From positions 2,989,135 to 3,053,134 of the forward strand of contig OY848920.1 in the NCBI GenBank assembly GCA_963693285.1: a DNA stretch of 64,000 nucleotides, given 5' to 3'. The position numbers were made by a program, and so were the translations under genes. This document shows, piece by piece, positions 1 through 13,549 of this stretch. The notes beneath the pieces were generated by a model. The model made no database searches. It was not told where the DNA came from and worked only from the letters and a program-made list of their open reading frames with translations. The stretch comes from Xestospongia muta. Its lineage: Eukaryota > Porifera > Demospongiae > Haplosclerida > Petrosiidae. The stretch's first letter is position 1, and the number at the start of each line of letters is the position of its first letter.

Positions 1-545
1 ACCAGTATCAACACCATATATCCAATGAGATTGATAAAGCTCTTCAGACTTCTCTACATGAGGTAAGAGGTCAACAATTTCCTGAGTTATGATAGGATCA
101 TGTCCTGTTGTAGTGGATGATTCACTGTCATCACTGTCTGATGTTTCTTCTTGCTGGTCTGTGGGATGATCACCTGATTCCTCTAATGGCTGGTCCACTA
201 GTGTGTCTTCTGAAGGTTCATGTTGCCTTACTTCTTCTACACATAGTTCATGATGTCTGATACTATCTTTAACTCCTTGAGCAATCATTTGTTTAAGAGA
301 GTTATGATCTATTTTTGTCCACATAGAATCGTCACCTATAGTCGAAGGTATGATTTCAACTTTTCTTGCTTCGTGAGTAGCAACTACTGAAGTACTGTCG
401 TGATGTTCAGGTGGTGGTTCGTTGTAAAGTAGTTTGAGAAGGGATGATTTGCCAGTTCCAGGTGCACCAGAGACAGAGAACTTGGACCACTTAGCAGTAA
501 CATAACCCTCCTTCATAGCTTTGTCCAGTAACTTCTTGTTAGCAC
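1..545 (-). CDS. Gene A exon: Roc-like P-loop GTPase, N-terminal half
   Basis: The exon is open from its AG acceptor (546-547) to the window edge, 181 codons. A G1/Walker A motif GAPGTGKSSLLKLL is followed by EPPPEHHDSTSVV, closely parallel to [12 protein letters not shown] after the P-loop of gene B. Next comes a roughly 110-residue acidic Ser/Thr/Asp/Glu-rich insert, and the sequence is cut at WIYGVDTG, the start of the G3 (DxGG) motif. The same P-loop-insert-DxGG layout in gene B supports homology of the two modules. Confidence 0.8.
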
Positions 546-3500
546 CTAATATATAATAGAAACAAAATTTTAAACCTTGATTTAAGTAAACAATGTTAAG
601 AAAGATTACATAACATATTATAATGATTAGACTTCTAAATTTGGAAGCTATAAATGATAAATATTATAAATTTCCAATTCAGTCCTTTATTACTAGCTAG
701 AATACAGTCAGTTCCTATTGTCCAGTTTAACAAGTACAAGTACATAACTCTTTGTGTACATGTACAATAGATAATAGAGTAAAGGAATGGGTGTGGTTAC
801 AATAGGACATAAATTTATATAGCTACCATAAAAAATGGACAGTTGACTGAGTCATAATTTCAGTAACAATTACAAACAATACGTTTACAGTAGTAAGGTA
901 TGTAATGTTTGAACTTTCATTGTTATATATAAAGTTCACAAAAGCTCATACAATAGTGTTCATATTAAGGTGACATGTGTACTTGGTTTATATTGAATCA
1001 CTTTTAATTAAATAAGTGGGTGTAATGTTGTGATAATTGTTGTGATAATAAGCCACTAGTATATTGATTAATAATTTATATTAGCACAGTAAAGTTATAA
1101 GGTCTTGTGATAAGGAATTATTGAAACAACTTGGAAACCTTCACATGATGTCCTAGAAATATTGATAAGTGAGTATGAGAAGCAAAAACAAGTATTTGTT
1201 GAGAATGTTATTAGTAATGATACTGGTAGTGTTACATACTAAACGTTTCTGTAGTGACGATGGTGAGAATCCATATCTAGGAATACTTAATATTAAGGGA
1301 CATATATGAACTGCATGGGCTCCAAAATGACACCCTGAATAAACCATCCCTGGACATAATAAATATCAAGGGATACTTGGTATTAATGGACACATACACA
1401 TGTACTGGACTACTAAGGACCATCCCAGGATGTACTAAGTATTAAGAACATAGTATTAAGGGATATACACTGGGCTCTAAAATGAACCCCAAATGAACTA
1501 ACTATATTAGGATGAAATAAGTACTAAAGGATCCTCAGTATTAAGCATATAGGTATGCACTGGTCTCCTGATACTCACTATCCCAGGATGTACAAGTATC
1601 TATATAGTAATACTAGTGTTTAGGAATATTATGTAACGGGCTGATGAATAGACCATTCTAGGAAGTACTACAGTTAGTATGAATACTTAGCACTAAGGAA
1701 TGTGTATTACTCTTGAGTTGGGGTCATATCAAGATGTACCAGTGATACTTGGTATTGAGGAACATACATGTACTAAACACAGCCAGTATAAGTTTAAGGA
1801 TACAAAGTGTTGACATTGGTCCAGTCTTAGGGACTACTTAGTATCCTGGGATATATAGGATTGCTAGTCAGTACAAATGACAAAATGTGGTAGTACTGGA
1901 TATCACTATTTATTGAAACTAAAGATCAGAACAAGTGAGCGAAAAATGTTAGTTTAAAAGCGATTACAAGACTGCCTGGTATGCCAAGTAAATTATGGAA
2001 TATACAACCTCTCACATGAACATTTGTTTCTAATCTAATACTAATAGTCTTATAGGACCTTTGTTAATACTCACATTGTTTACTATGATAATATAAAACT
2101 ATCAGTCAGTCCTGGGCAGAAGCTATAATTTAATACTACAGTAAATGTCCAGTGTAACAGTTAATATAATGTATTGACATATTATATAGAAATTAAATTA
2201 CCTGAATCAGATATTTCGGTGTCAGGATTACGATTAGATTGAAGACTTGTAATTACTTCTATGTGAACAAAGAAATTATAAATAATATCAATAATAATGA
2301 TGAATTAATTAATAATGACCTAATGTTTGGATATACTAACTACAAGTTAATACAGTTATTAGTTATGTTGTTGTTAAAATTGTATAAATTAATAAACTAT
2401 AATTAACTGAACTGTCAGTTCTTTCACTCAAACCTAACATTACATTTTTGGACCACATGTTCTGTATGTATTACATAACTCTGATGTATCAGTAACTTGT
2501 ACTATGCTATGCAATAAATAATAATAACCAATCAGGTTCCATTTTTAAGTTAATAAATAACTTCCACACCTCCCATAGAGGTATATAAGTTCTAATACAA
2601 TCTTTGTTACAACACTTACATCAATATGATGCAAGCCCAAATAATTCACCATCAATATATTATACACAAATGTAATTTGATGAATTTTTAGAAGCTTTAT
2701 TGTTATTAATGATGGATGTGTCTAGAATATTATGAGGACTACTATAATCATCATAAGTCTAGATTCAGGGACATTTACATAGTGTACAACTTCTGTACAT
2801 AATAGTATAGTTATCTATAACATCTTTAACTACAATAGTAACTGTGAACTAAACAGATAAGAATTACTATCAAGTCAATATGTTGGTTCCATGTGTGTAT
2901 ATGTTATGAGACATATTATAAGATAGACACATCCTAAAAACACAATAAAGTTCATTCTAAATACCAGTACTACATACTACATGTATGTTGTGATGTATAG
3001 AAGTAGTTAATAAAAAACTATATCAAAGTCTTTGACAACAGAATGATAACATTTTGTAATTCAAAATGTTTTTAGTACATACTTTAACAGTATTAAAAAA
3101 GAACCTTATTACTTAATAATAATAACTTACTTAATTTAAGACGTTGACGTATCCTATCAGCTAACACATCACTGTTAATAACAGGACTCTCTATAATAGT
3201 AATCATTGTTTTCCAAGTAGTAGAGGATGATTTTGTGTCATTCCAGATGTTTATAACTTTCTTGAGTTTGGTTTGGTCATTGTCCTCACTATGTTTTATC
3301 TCATCCAAAACATTGCGACATACTTGTAATGATAATCCAATATCATACCATTTGTCACTGATACTAACTAATAGAAGAAGTAGTTCATCTTCATTTGGAA
3401 TCTCCTTTAATATATTGGTAATACCTGAAATAACAATAAAATAAATATTATAAAACTGTCTAATATCTTAAAACTATCAAATGTATGTGGTATTGATTAA

Positions 3501-6110
3501 GTGTTGACAAATGAAAACTTCAATTATCAATAAATGGACATGTAATTTAATACAGAAACTTGGAATATAAAGTTGGAATTATATCTATACAATTAACTAG
3601 GACATCTACAGTGAGTTAGACACATCCAACACACAATAAAGTTCATTCTAAATACAAGTACTACATACTACATGTATGTTAAAATACATTGACACAATAC
3701 TGTAATTATTATAAAATTTCATGCCACAAATTTCAATAATAAATAATTGTTTTCAAACTTTTCATAATTTTTCTCTCTAATAATCGTTTATAAAATAAAG
3801 CTAATTTTGTCATTTACTTCTTATCTGGCAAGGTGCTATAGTGGAAACAATGATAATTGGCATGTTAAAGAAAGCAAAAGGACACCATTTTACTTAAATC
3901 ATTATCATTGTTATTCACTTTAATACCATAATAGTAGATCAGTTTGGAATATTCTCATGACACATGTTCTACTATTCTTCTATTTATTATGACCAGTACT
4001 GTGTATCTATCATGGTTATTCATTTCTCCTGAAACTTGTCTCCTACCTCAGGACTCCATTCAACTTTGTAAATGTTATAACCTCTGTACCATATTGGACA
4101 AATTGGCTCCTAGAACTTAGTCTGTTGTCTCTTTATTTTTAATTAGTCTGTCCTTGTTACTGTACATTGTTACTTTGGTACAGTGTATTGACAGTGATAT
4201 TAGGTGTGGTTTATATTTAATTCAGTTCAATAAAGTTTACATCTATATGACTCAATTCCATTCAAAAAGGATTGTTGACATGGTAAGGTCAGAACAAGAC
4301 ATAACTACCTACAAACTGATCACAAAAAAATATTCATAACATGTACAAGACATTCCTGTGTTCAAATTATAACTGATACAATCAACATCAAACCACTTTG
4401 AAGTGAATTGAGACTAATTTGATTTTTCAATCACATTCAACTGATGTACATTGTGTGTGAACAATGTTGATTATAACTGAATTGAATACACTTTACAGTA
4501 GTAGTCTGAACACCACTATTAATAACCTCATTACTTAATAATAATAACTTATTACTCTTACCTGTACTAAGATATTGACGTATTAGATCAGCTGTCTCCT
4601 TGTCATTAACAATAGGACTCTCAATAGCAGTAATTATTGTTTCCCAAGTATCAGGGGATGGTTGCCTGGTTAGAAAATTGTGAATGACTGCAGCAAGATT
4701 TTCCACATTGTCATTCTGAGTTTGTTTTAAATCATCCAAAACATTGCGACGTACTTGTAATGATAATCCAATATCATACCATTTGTCACTAATATAAAAT
4801 AATAGACGGAATAGTTGATATTCATTAGGAGTCTCCTTTTATATACTGGTAATATCTGAGATAAGAACAAAATAATTATTATAACAAACTATCATATTAT
4901 AAATTAATTAATGTCTGAAAATTTATCATTATAAATGTATGTGGATTTGACTAAGTGTTGACAAATGAAAACTTCAGTTATCAATAAATGGACATTTATT
5001 TTAATACAGCAACTTGGAATATAAAATTGGAATTATATTTATACAATTAACTAGGACATCTAGATGTACTACTATTCTTCTACTGTTAATAACATTTACT
5101 GTTTATCATTCAATGACTTCACTCACACTGATCTAACAAATTTACTACTTACAATACAATGGTTTGAGATTGGGCTTTAAATAGAATATGTGGTATGTCA
5201 AACAAATACTATACTCTGTCCAAGTTGAGAAGAGCTCCTCATTAAAAAGGTGTTTTATGCATGGCATGTAAGGTGAGGTATTTCCTATTATATGCATTTA
5301 GCACTGTTGTACATTTTAATGTTACTCATTATTTGGTCACATGGATGTCATGTGAACACACCAAGTTTTCAATCATGTTTGTTAAGATGCCAAACAAAGA
5401 GACAGATGTCACAAACAAAAGAAGGTTGTTACAAATGTCTATAACTATTTTGAGAAAACTCAACAGGTGTAAACAGACTCAAGGATCTCATAAACGAACA
5501 TCTGATGCCACAGGAGTTTCACATAACAGTATCAAGAGGTTATGGAAAGAAAAAGGTTCTAGGCATTCTCAGTCTTCCTTCTTTGTAAAAAGGTTTTTTT
5601 GGAACCATGGGGGGTTTATAACTGCTTTAAATTGTAAAAGACAATGCCTGATTATTATTTTAATAATAATAATTGTTATAATAGAACATGTGTTCATATA
5701 ATTATAACTGTAATTTTGAATTGCTATGTGACACATAGCTGACTTCTCAAGGTGAAAAGTGTTATTCGTTAAATCCTCGAAGGCGCATAATTTACAGTAT
5801 GATGAAGGTATACCACTGAAAATGTATGAAGTTTTATAGTTTGCTACTTTCTCATAGCACTAGAGAGCCACATTTTATATACAAAAGCATGTTTGCAAGC
5901 TGAATCTATTGGTGCAAGTCCCGTGTAGATAGCACGTAAAATGTCAAAATTATTAACATGTCTGGGTGGCCCAACTCAACTCAGACAGAGTATAAATAAA
6001 GTAGACATTGAACACATTAGGGTGGGGCTAATTATTAACTAGTAATACATGGCAGTTATCTTTGTTACTGTCTACAATTATAATGATCATTTACCTGCTG
6101 CCATTTTCAT
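1..6110 (-). CDS. Gene A: Death domain-P-loop GTPase protein, 5' part (left edge cuts it)
   Basis: Four minus-strand exons join in phase: 6110-6095 (start ATG, 16 nt), 3424-3131 (Death domain), 2258-2202 (linker) and 545-1 (P-loop GTPase, continuing off the window). All three introns are phase 1 with GT-AG ends, and about 304 residues are visible. Order: residues 1-6 leader, 7-103 Death domain, 104-122 acidic linker, then a P-loop GAPGTGKSS near residue 149 and a WIYGVDTG segment at the cut that matches the DxGG motif of gene B. Family knowledge: Death domains assemble signalling complexes and Roc/STAND-type P-loop modules act as nucleotide switches; a cytoplasmic signalling role is inference. 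A second Death exon (4562-4855) lies in intron 1 but carries an in-frame stop, so the productive mRNA presumably skips it, which the phase-1/phase-1 symmetry allows. The 3' end and the rest of the GTPase are not visible. Confidence 0.72.
546..1257. other. Gene A intron, AT-rich, no gene
   Basis: I see no coding signal on either strand; the short minus ORF here overlaps the minisatellite that follows. Confidence 0.6.
1258..1880. repeat. Degenerate intronic minisatellite, about 70-85 bp period
   Basis: About seven diverged units share phrases such as CCATCCCAGGATGTACTAAG, GTATTAAGGGACATA and CTGGGCTCC/TAAAATG. The CCATCCC-like phrase recurs near 1345, 1421, 1490, 1567, 1650, 1725 and 1825. The array lies wholly inside the gene A intron between the linker and GTPase exons. 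Units carry many substitutions, so the array is old. Confidence 0.75.
2202..2258 (-). CDS. Gene A exon: 19-residue linker
   Basis: A 57-nt exon with phase 1 at both ends, acceptor CATAG and donor GTAATT. It encodes a polar linker ending DTEISDS between the Death domain and the GTPase. It has no domain of its own; I call it because its phases connect the flanking exons without a stop. Confidence 0.6.
3131..3424 (-). CDS. Gene A exon: Death domain
   Basis: A 98-codon phase-1/phase-1 exon with acceptor TTTCAG and donor GTAAGT. The translation has the Death-fold pattern: a leading helix rich in Leu (EDELLLLLVSISDKWYDIG), the family-typical SLQV segment, helix KLKKVINIWND, the TWKTMITIIESP signature and a final helix ADRIRQRL. 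The same signatures recur in the Death exons of gene B at 15711-15989 and 14896-15221, so I assign it to that local Death family. It would mediate homotypic or heterotypic Death-domain binding. Confidence 0.8.
3619..3685. repeat. Short dispersed duplicate of 2928-2992
   Basis: About 65 bp including ACAATAAAGTTCATTCTAAA and GTACTACATACTACATGTAT occur at both 2928-2992 and 3619-3685, flanking the Death exon. They are probably part of the same local duplication history. Confidence 0.7.
4562..4855 (-). pseudogene. Duplicated Death-domain exon of gene A with nonsense codon
   Basis: This 294-nt segment has exactly the same length as the exon at 3131-3424, lies 1431 bp away, and keeps an AG acceptor and a GTAAGA donor. 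It encodes a Death domain with the conserved cores DKWYDIGLSLQV, TWETIITAIESP and ADLIRQYL. The fifth whole codon, at 4839-4841, is TAA where the sister exon has TTA (Leu), so reading from exon 1 would stop after about ten residues. Apart from that the frame is open to the end, which suggests recent inactivation or an alternative downstream start. It could be a skipped poison exon or a dead copy. Confidence 0.75.
5261..5701 (+). pseudogene. Transposase-like helix-turn-helix fragment
   Basis: A plus-strand ORF of 146 codons lies inside intron 1 of gene A. Residues about 80-100 (KRTSDATGVSHNSIKRLWKE) look like the helix-turn-helix at the N-terminus of transposase-like proteins. Before it is a basic stretch (NKETDVTNKRR). 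After about residue 110 the frame becomes low-complexity (IIILIIIIVII) and ends, with no catalytic domain. The first 40 residues look non-coding, so the true start is probably the internal Met in VKMPNKE. Most likely a truncated transposon remnant; the assignment rests on the HTH only. Confidence 0.4.
6095..6110 (-). CDS. Gene A exon 1 (start codon, 5 codons plus 1 nt)
   Basis: On the minus strand an ATG opens MKMAA plus one base, followed at once by a GTAAAT donor. The single leftover base fits the two-base start of the Death exon at 3424 (giving Gly) and also the duplicated exon at 4855 (giving Asp). The start rests on this phase match and the lack of an upstream alternative, so it is probable rather than proven. 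Confidence 0.55.
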
Positions 6111-9100
6111 GTAAATATACTCTCTCAGTACTACTTCACAGTGTAGTCAGGAGTCACCTGACTTGTTAACAAGTGTCAGGACAGACCTGATGTTTCTTCT
6201 AACGTACCAATTCACAGATCTAAAAGATTTATCATTAACTAATTTTAAATGTATACATAATATAATTAAATTAAAGTATATGTTGATCACATATTGTTGT
6301 AGGGTACAGTTCCATATTGAGATGACATTTGTTTAATGACAGAAAGGACGTGAGGTGACTTTAGTCAAATTCTTTGACACTATAACATGATGATATATCA
6401 CTTATAGAGAAGAAGACAGAATACAATCAAAAAAATTTGTTCTAAAGTAATTACTATCTTATGATGTGATAGCTTCAAGTATTATTTTCAAAAAGATATA
6501 CTTTTACTCTTAATGTCATATCTTTTTATGTTTTACTATTGATAATAATTTGTGTAGTTGATGATGTAATAGGTTTCAAGAATTCTGATTGGTTAGCTAA
6601 AATGTGGATTAAAATGCCAAGATATTGGACTTAAGTCACCAAACAACATTTCTCACATTCAAGAGAACTATCATCAGAACACTACACTTTGAGGGTCAAG
6701 TTTGAGTATTTGGGCACACACTAAGGAGGGTCCAATATACTAAACTAGTTTCATATAGTATTAACATTAATAATGACCAGTTTAATACAGCTAGTTTGTA
6801 TATAAGACCAATGAACAATCAACAAGATACTAATATTGTGACAATAAAGCCTACATGAAATAATCAGGGGCCGTAACCCCAAACTCTATTATTTGTGAAT
6901 TATAATTATTAATAAAATCATACCTTATTGCTTCAAGGGCAACAGTATGACAGATCAACAGCAACTAATAAAAACTGGAGATTCAACTAAACTGTAAGTA
7001 CAGTCTCTCTTGGCGCGAGTCTCTCTATGGAAGAGTGAGAAGGACAGAAATACCGGAAATAACTCTAATTCGTAAAATTGGAAAGGACAGATCCTCAGTA
7101 GTTGGTTGTGTAATTCATTTCTTGGTACTTTGAAAGCCTCTCCGTAATTACATAGATTATCTGGATTACAGTTAGTTATGCAGTTCAAGCAAATGAAGTG
7201 TCAGATACATTAAGTAGCTAGCTGATATCAACTGAGATACACATAATGTTATTATGTAGCCTGCTTATAAAAAGCAACAGATAGAAATTAATGTAAAGGT
7301 GTCCTTACATGTGGTCTGTACTATAATGATATTATTATGACTGCTATATATACATACATATGTAGTTCAAAACAAACTGACACACATACTTTGGGTGAAT
7401 AACAAATAGCTTTCTTGTTATAGTAAATACATAATTTTCAATATTCACTAGCTCTTACTAACTAATAATCCTATTAAGTTAAAATGAAATTTCATATTTG
7501 ATTCTAATCACAGTGTACAAATTACAAGAAGTACTAGTTGTGGATCCTTTGGGTTTGCATGATCAGTTGACTAAAGTCCCAGCATGGAGTGCAAACTCTT
7601 TGATATAGGTTAGTGTTTTTAGTAGATATAAGGTATAATAAAATATATATTGGTATATTTGTGTATTCACTAAAGGTTTTTAATGCAAGTAGCCTAAAGT
7701 ACAACATTCATATACCAATTGTTCTACAAGGATTTACTGACAAATAGCATAATTAAAGTAAATTGGTCAGGTACTGTACTTACACTTTAAATGTATGTGT
7801 ATCCTGCTTTTATTGGTAATAATTGATGATAATACATTGACATGTCTGCAGCTACAAAGACTAAGAAAATAGTTCAGTCAATGGAACAAAGATTAATTGT
7901 AGACAACTATACTATAATTGCTTTTATTTGACACCTACATCAGTAAATTAATTTTTTTTAAATCTCCATTTTAGAATGATTACAAATCTGTACATTATTG
8001 GTAAAGCTATGTTATCTGCACTCTACATGACACACATATATGACACAGATATCCTGGAGTAACAGTTAATTTGGCAGTCTATAAAATAAATCACTTCTAA
8101 TGATATTTAGATACATAATGTTTATTTATCCGCAATTTGTATTCATTAGTATTCCTAGTATATAGTTACATAATTCAGTTCACAATATTTATCTAAGAGA
8201 TTAGGGGTAGCCATTTAAATTTAGGAGAATTCTAGTCTCACATCCTATGGACACCACCTATTAAAGAATCCTTCTCCTTTAGTAGGGGATTTCCTTTTGT
8301 TGATTGCTGTGATATACCATATAGCGGGAAAGTTTTTAGAAACCTATCTTAGTGCCTTTAGAATTAAGTTATACAAGATTACATAACATTTAACCAGTTC
8401 ACACTGTACACTCTATATATCATTATAACAGATATAGTTCATTAGTTAGGCAGTGAACTATGCAATAAGAAACCTAACTTTATCACTTGAAGAAATTTAC
8501 ACAGAACATAGTCAACTAAATCAATGTACCATTCACAATATGTTCTGTCATCAGTATAGTGGCTGTAATGCTACAAGTGACAAGATGTTAATGTACTTAC
8601 AACTGATGATCCAGAAATTGGTCCATACCAATGTGAATGTACAAAGTAGTGTTTACAAATAATATACTAAGGAAATGGAGTTCTGAACATGACAAATCAT
8701 TGGAATTGGTCTCTGTCGTTGAATTTACAAGTAAATAAAACTATATACTTTCCAACACTAACTAAATTGATTAATACATGATACATATAGAACAGGTTGA
8801 GTGAAAAGAAATGATATTCTGTACAAGGACACAAGTGTTGTGATCCTAGGAATTAAAGATGACTTTCCCATATTTGGAAAATTGAAGCTATAAATTAATA
8901 CTAATGAAATATATTTCTATGTTGAAATAATTCAAACTGTTGACTTCAATTGCTATCACTATGAATATCTATTTCACCTCATTACTGAGAAACTGTTAGT
9001 ATCACTTCATTGTATGAAGTTTTCCCTCTGCATTTTTTGAAAATTTCATTTAGAGTTCATAATTATGTTTGTATTATTTTAAAATATCATATTGTCAAGT

Positions 9101-12100
9101 AACCAAAAAAAGTACTATAATGAACTAGATTACATACATAACTAAACTAAAGGTAGATTGAATTCTGCAGTAAAGATGATTATAATCAATGTACTAAACT
9201 TTGATCATATACTTGATGTAATCTTTATTAACTAATTGTCTCTACTTAAATGTCATATGTAGTATAATAAATAAGAAAGACAAAACTATAATTATATTCA
9301 CAACAGATCCATATAACTTACTTTTTACTACTTTTAAGTACTATCATTATAATAGTCAGTATTGAACAGATACACAACTTTGTGATAAATTACTTAAACA
9401 AGTCTTCTCAGTATCAAAACAATAGTGAGGTACATGTTCACTACATAATTATTATCATTCCAGTCAACATCTACATGTAATTGTAAACACAATAATACTA
9501 TTAATAATTAGTCAATCATGAACATAATTACAACAAAACATGTCATTTAATTTTTGTGATATTATATTACAAAATTATATATGAAGGTATATATACAATA
9601 ATATAAGTATAGTATTATAAGTTAAGATGCATTATAGAGTATTTACTAGTAAGTACTAGGAATACAGTGTATGTAATCATGATCACTTAAACTGGTACAA
9701 CAGTATATAATGAAGAATGTCAAATGTTGTGACTCTTTATGACACTTTGATAAAAGATGTAACAGGTAAGACATAGAAATATTATTATGATTTGAGTGTA
9801 TAAGAGTGTTAGTCAAACGTTACAGAATGTACTTCAAGCTTACACTAGTAAGTGATTCTATTATAAATTTAGCAATTTCAAAATACTTGGATTTAGCATT
9901 TATCAACTTTAGAGAGATTCCAAGCTATGCCTAAAAATTCTAATAAAACAATCACAAATTTTTATGATTAGCATATAGCAAATTTAATATTATAATAGTC
10001 ACTAAAATTAGTACACTTAATTAAAAGTAGCCTTAAGATATAATGCAGTCATTATACTTGACCTAAATTAATTGACCCTATATAACATTGTTCATGACAT
10101 TCATTATAATGTTGTCTATGATTCCACTGACAAGTGATATGTTATGATGAAGTCCAAGAAGATAAAAAGCAACATTATAATAATTATTTAAGTATAATGT
10201 AACATTTGTTTGTCTTTTTTTAAAGTAACATGATTATTATCAAAGTAATATCATTTTCATTGTAATTGTATGATCAAGTATACATTTCAAATAGTTATAA
10301 TATATAATTGTTTTAGTATTAAATATACACATTTATTTCTTATTTATAAATAACCATTAGTTATTAATGGATGGAGATACATATGTATATTAATTGATCA
10401 ATGTATACATGATTATGTTGATAGATAAATTAATATTATATATGAACCGTTTAATATTTGATGTATTTTGTGTTCATGTACAACTCATTTATCATAATAT
10501 TATATCAAATGTCTTTATAATTATATTTTCTTGTCACTCTTTCATTCTCTTCCTCCTGTGACATAATTATTTCCTCAACAATCCTTCAATTATCATCAAG
10601 ATAGAGGGACATTATATCTTAAATACTTAACAATAAAGATAATATCATGAATAAAACTAGATCTAGAACAAATATATGACTATATGATATAATGTCCATA
10701 TAAACACATTAATGATTACTGAAGTGTAAATGTAACTACAATATAAACATAGTAGGTACATTGATGTGGTGACATGATATACATATAATTATTACATGTA
10801 TGGATGTACATAATGTATAAATTAAATATATATGATTTATAATATTCATAATTTAAGTTATAAAATGATTTTATATAACTAGTAATGAAGTAATTATAAT
10901 GATCAGCTTCAGTACACAGCTAAGTTTATTATATTTAGCATATGTTATTAACATGTGTAATTAAAGGACCACTATTGATGTTGTTCCAATGTTTTCGTAA
11001 TAGAAGTTAGAGTAAGTAGTGCTTATATCTTCAAGGTAATATGAAAATATCCTCAAGGTATAATAATAATATCCCTACATAATGTGGAATTTCATAGGGT
11101 AATGTGGTTATAGTCTACCTATTTTTAACTGTTTACTCAAGAAAGGCTTAAATAGATACTAAGCACATATGATGAAGTATATGGCTTATATAGGTTATTA
11201 AACTGCATAGCTGCCTTTGGTCTAACTAATTTCAGAGTACATAGCAATGTTGTCACTTGAAGGCCAACCAGTTATTTGGGAGTTTAAATGTTCAGTGAGT
11301 GTACCAATTATCAGTAGCTATCACAGCTGCTGTATCATATCCATTTGATGTATATGATCAATATACCACTATCTGTTATATATCTGTATCATATCTAGTA
11401 CATGTATATGACAATGTATGGCTAGTAGTGATATATGTATCATATATGTGGAAATATATGATATGTGTTTGAGGTTATGTAAATGTTATCATATACAATG
11501 TACTACAGATATGGTCAAGTATCACATGTAGAGTATATCCATACATTTATACAGTGAAAACAATAGTCCTTACACAGGACACAGAAACAGCAATAGTGCA
11601 AATTATTCTGTGTTTATAGCTAATGAGCTTGAGACATTACCATTATCTTCAATAATCTACATCCAACATTTAACAACTTGACTTGTCATTGCATGCAAAC
11701 AATTGTCATTACTATAATATATTATATTTAGTGTAGCTAGCAGTCTTTGAATAAATAATTTGCCAAAGCAATTATTATTATAAATGATTATCATTTTACT
11801 GTGAAAAAACTATTAATGTGAAGATTGTAGAAAAGCCAAATAATAAGTATAGGTCACATTCATATATATTAAGTATTATCTTTAGAGTTTATATGATTTA
11901 AATGTAGCAATCTGATTGGTCAGTTAAACGTATATAAATCACATAGAAAATGTCTTCTAACACCTTATCCATGAAATGTTAATATTAATTAATATTATAT
12001 GAATGTGGCCTATTACTATTTGGCTTTTTTACAATTACATCTTTTGTAGTGTCTTCAGATAGTGCCTTCATTTCTGCTATCTGTATAAAATCATTAATAC

Positions 12101-13227
12101 ATTTACATTAAATTTTTTTAGAAAACTCAGTAATGATCAAGTCTTAACAAAATTGACAATATCATAACTAAAGTTGGAATTGAATGATATAGTTCTAATA
12201 TCTTCAGTACACATACTCCTGTGTTACAATTTATGGCTGCTTTTATTATTGTTTTTAATGTGAAATTTACAACTTAAATACCTTACATAATTTTGTACAT
12301 TCACAAATCATGGTTGATTGACTAAATTCTAAGTTTATGCAATGATAATTTAACAGACACTGGAGGGCACTATTAATAACACAGTAAACAATTGTTAACT
12401 AATGCCAGCAGGCTTCAATGTTTTGTAATAGGGCATGACTAAATGTTGAGATGATGATATGCAGAGTTTCATATGTGAGGTTTTCTTGGGTAAAAGGGTT
12501 ACAAGCTGAAGGACAACTTTCTCTGGAAAATGATACTCTTAATTGTAGAATACATTGACCATTTATTCCAAACCATCCCTACATATTATAAGTACTATCA
12601 AGCTTGAAGATATCCTTCCTGGTATACACTGCACATGTTAATTTTTGAAGTAAATAAGATCATATCTTTAACAACTAACATAAAAATATAAAAAATGTTA
12701 CTGTGTATGAATAGGTTATATTTAAGAAGGATGAATTTCTTGTCAATCTTACAACTATTCACATTTAATAAGGTAGTCATGAAAACTGTCAGCTTTAGTC
12801 TTTGCTTCAGTTAACAAGAGGTCTTTTAATAACAGAGTTAGTGAATATCTAGTGGTAGATTACATTCCAGTTAACTGTCTTGCTATGATAATTATAGCTT
12901 ATGTATAAGCCATCCTAAACATTGTAGAAAGCATTAAGAGCTCAACCAAGTTCATATCATTTTTTGTCAATATCAGTGAATAGTTGAAGTAATTATCCTC
13001 ATTGGGTGTCTTCAGCAAAATTGAAGGGATTAAATAACACTTATTCAGTGCATTTGACACACATCAAGTAACCAAGGAAATACAAATAACAGAATCGATG
13101 AAATAATTATGTTAACAAATCTGCCATTCAATTTATTGATATTTGTTAAAGTGTATAATACAGATGCCAACATTGTCTAATGAGTTCATGCAGATTTATG
13201 GAAGCCTTAGGATACAATATGATCCTT
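6111..13227. other. AT-rich intergenic region with no recognised gene
   Basis: About 7 kb between the start of gene A and the relics downstream of gene B. I read both strands and found only short, stop-bounded frames without domain signatures. It holds poly-A/T tracts, TATATG-rich stretches (about 11330-11470) and palindromic AT runs. A bidirectional promoter for gene A would be expected near 6111-6400, but no element is clear. Confidence 0.55.
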
Positions 13228-13316
13228 GGACATGACCCAATGATACAGATTGACCTTCATTCATGACCCAGTCATACAGTTTTAACCTCAGTTTTGGCCC
13301 ACTGATACAGTTGACA
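13228..13316. repeat. Three degenerate roughly 31-bp tandem units
   Basis: Units share CATGACCCA-TGATACAG followed by a TTGACCTCA-like tail: CATGACCCAATGATACAG, CATGACCCAGTCATACAG, TTGGCCCACTGATACAG. Copy number is three. Confidence 0.65.
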
Positions 13317-13549
13317 TGGTACACTGCTTTAATAATGAATGTTTAAGAGTTTAGAAAATGGGAATCTGTATTAAAATTTGCTGATCTCAAAATGGACCAC
13401 TGGGCTTCCATAGAGCTCAACAATATAAACATATTCAAATGATAGTCTATGGTGAATATAGACAGACCATTATTTTTATCATCAGGGTAACTTTAGAGGA
13501 TATAAGGTAGTTTAGTTAGCTAATTATAGACATCTGGGGAGCTCTAGAT

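Larger units (their letters stand above)
3102..5063. repeat. Tandem segmental duplication around the gene A Death exon
   Basis: Sequence 3102-3609 is repeated at about 4526-5063: a shared TTACTTAATAATAATAACTTA start, the whole Death exon, and an intronic tail ending CAATTAACTAGGACATCTA in both copies. The exon starts are 1431 bp apart. About 1 kb between the copies is not part of the repeat. Confidence 0.85.

Noticed and set aside
6940..7188. Short plus-strand ATG frame ending at a GTAAGT and an overlapping 77-codon minus frame
   Set aside because: No further exon in phase and no domain signal on either strand; most likely chance.
8453..8662. 69-codon plus-strand frame
   Set aside because: Isolated, AT-driven composition, no motif, no splice context.
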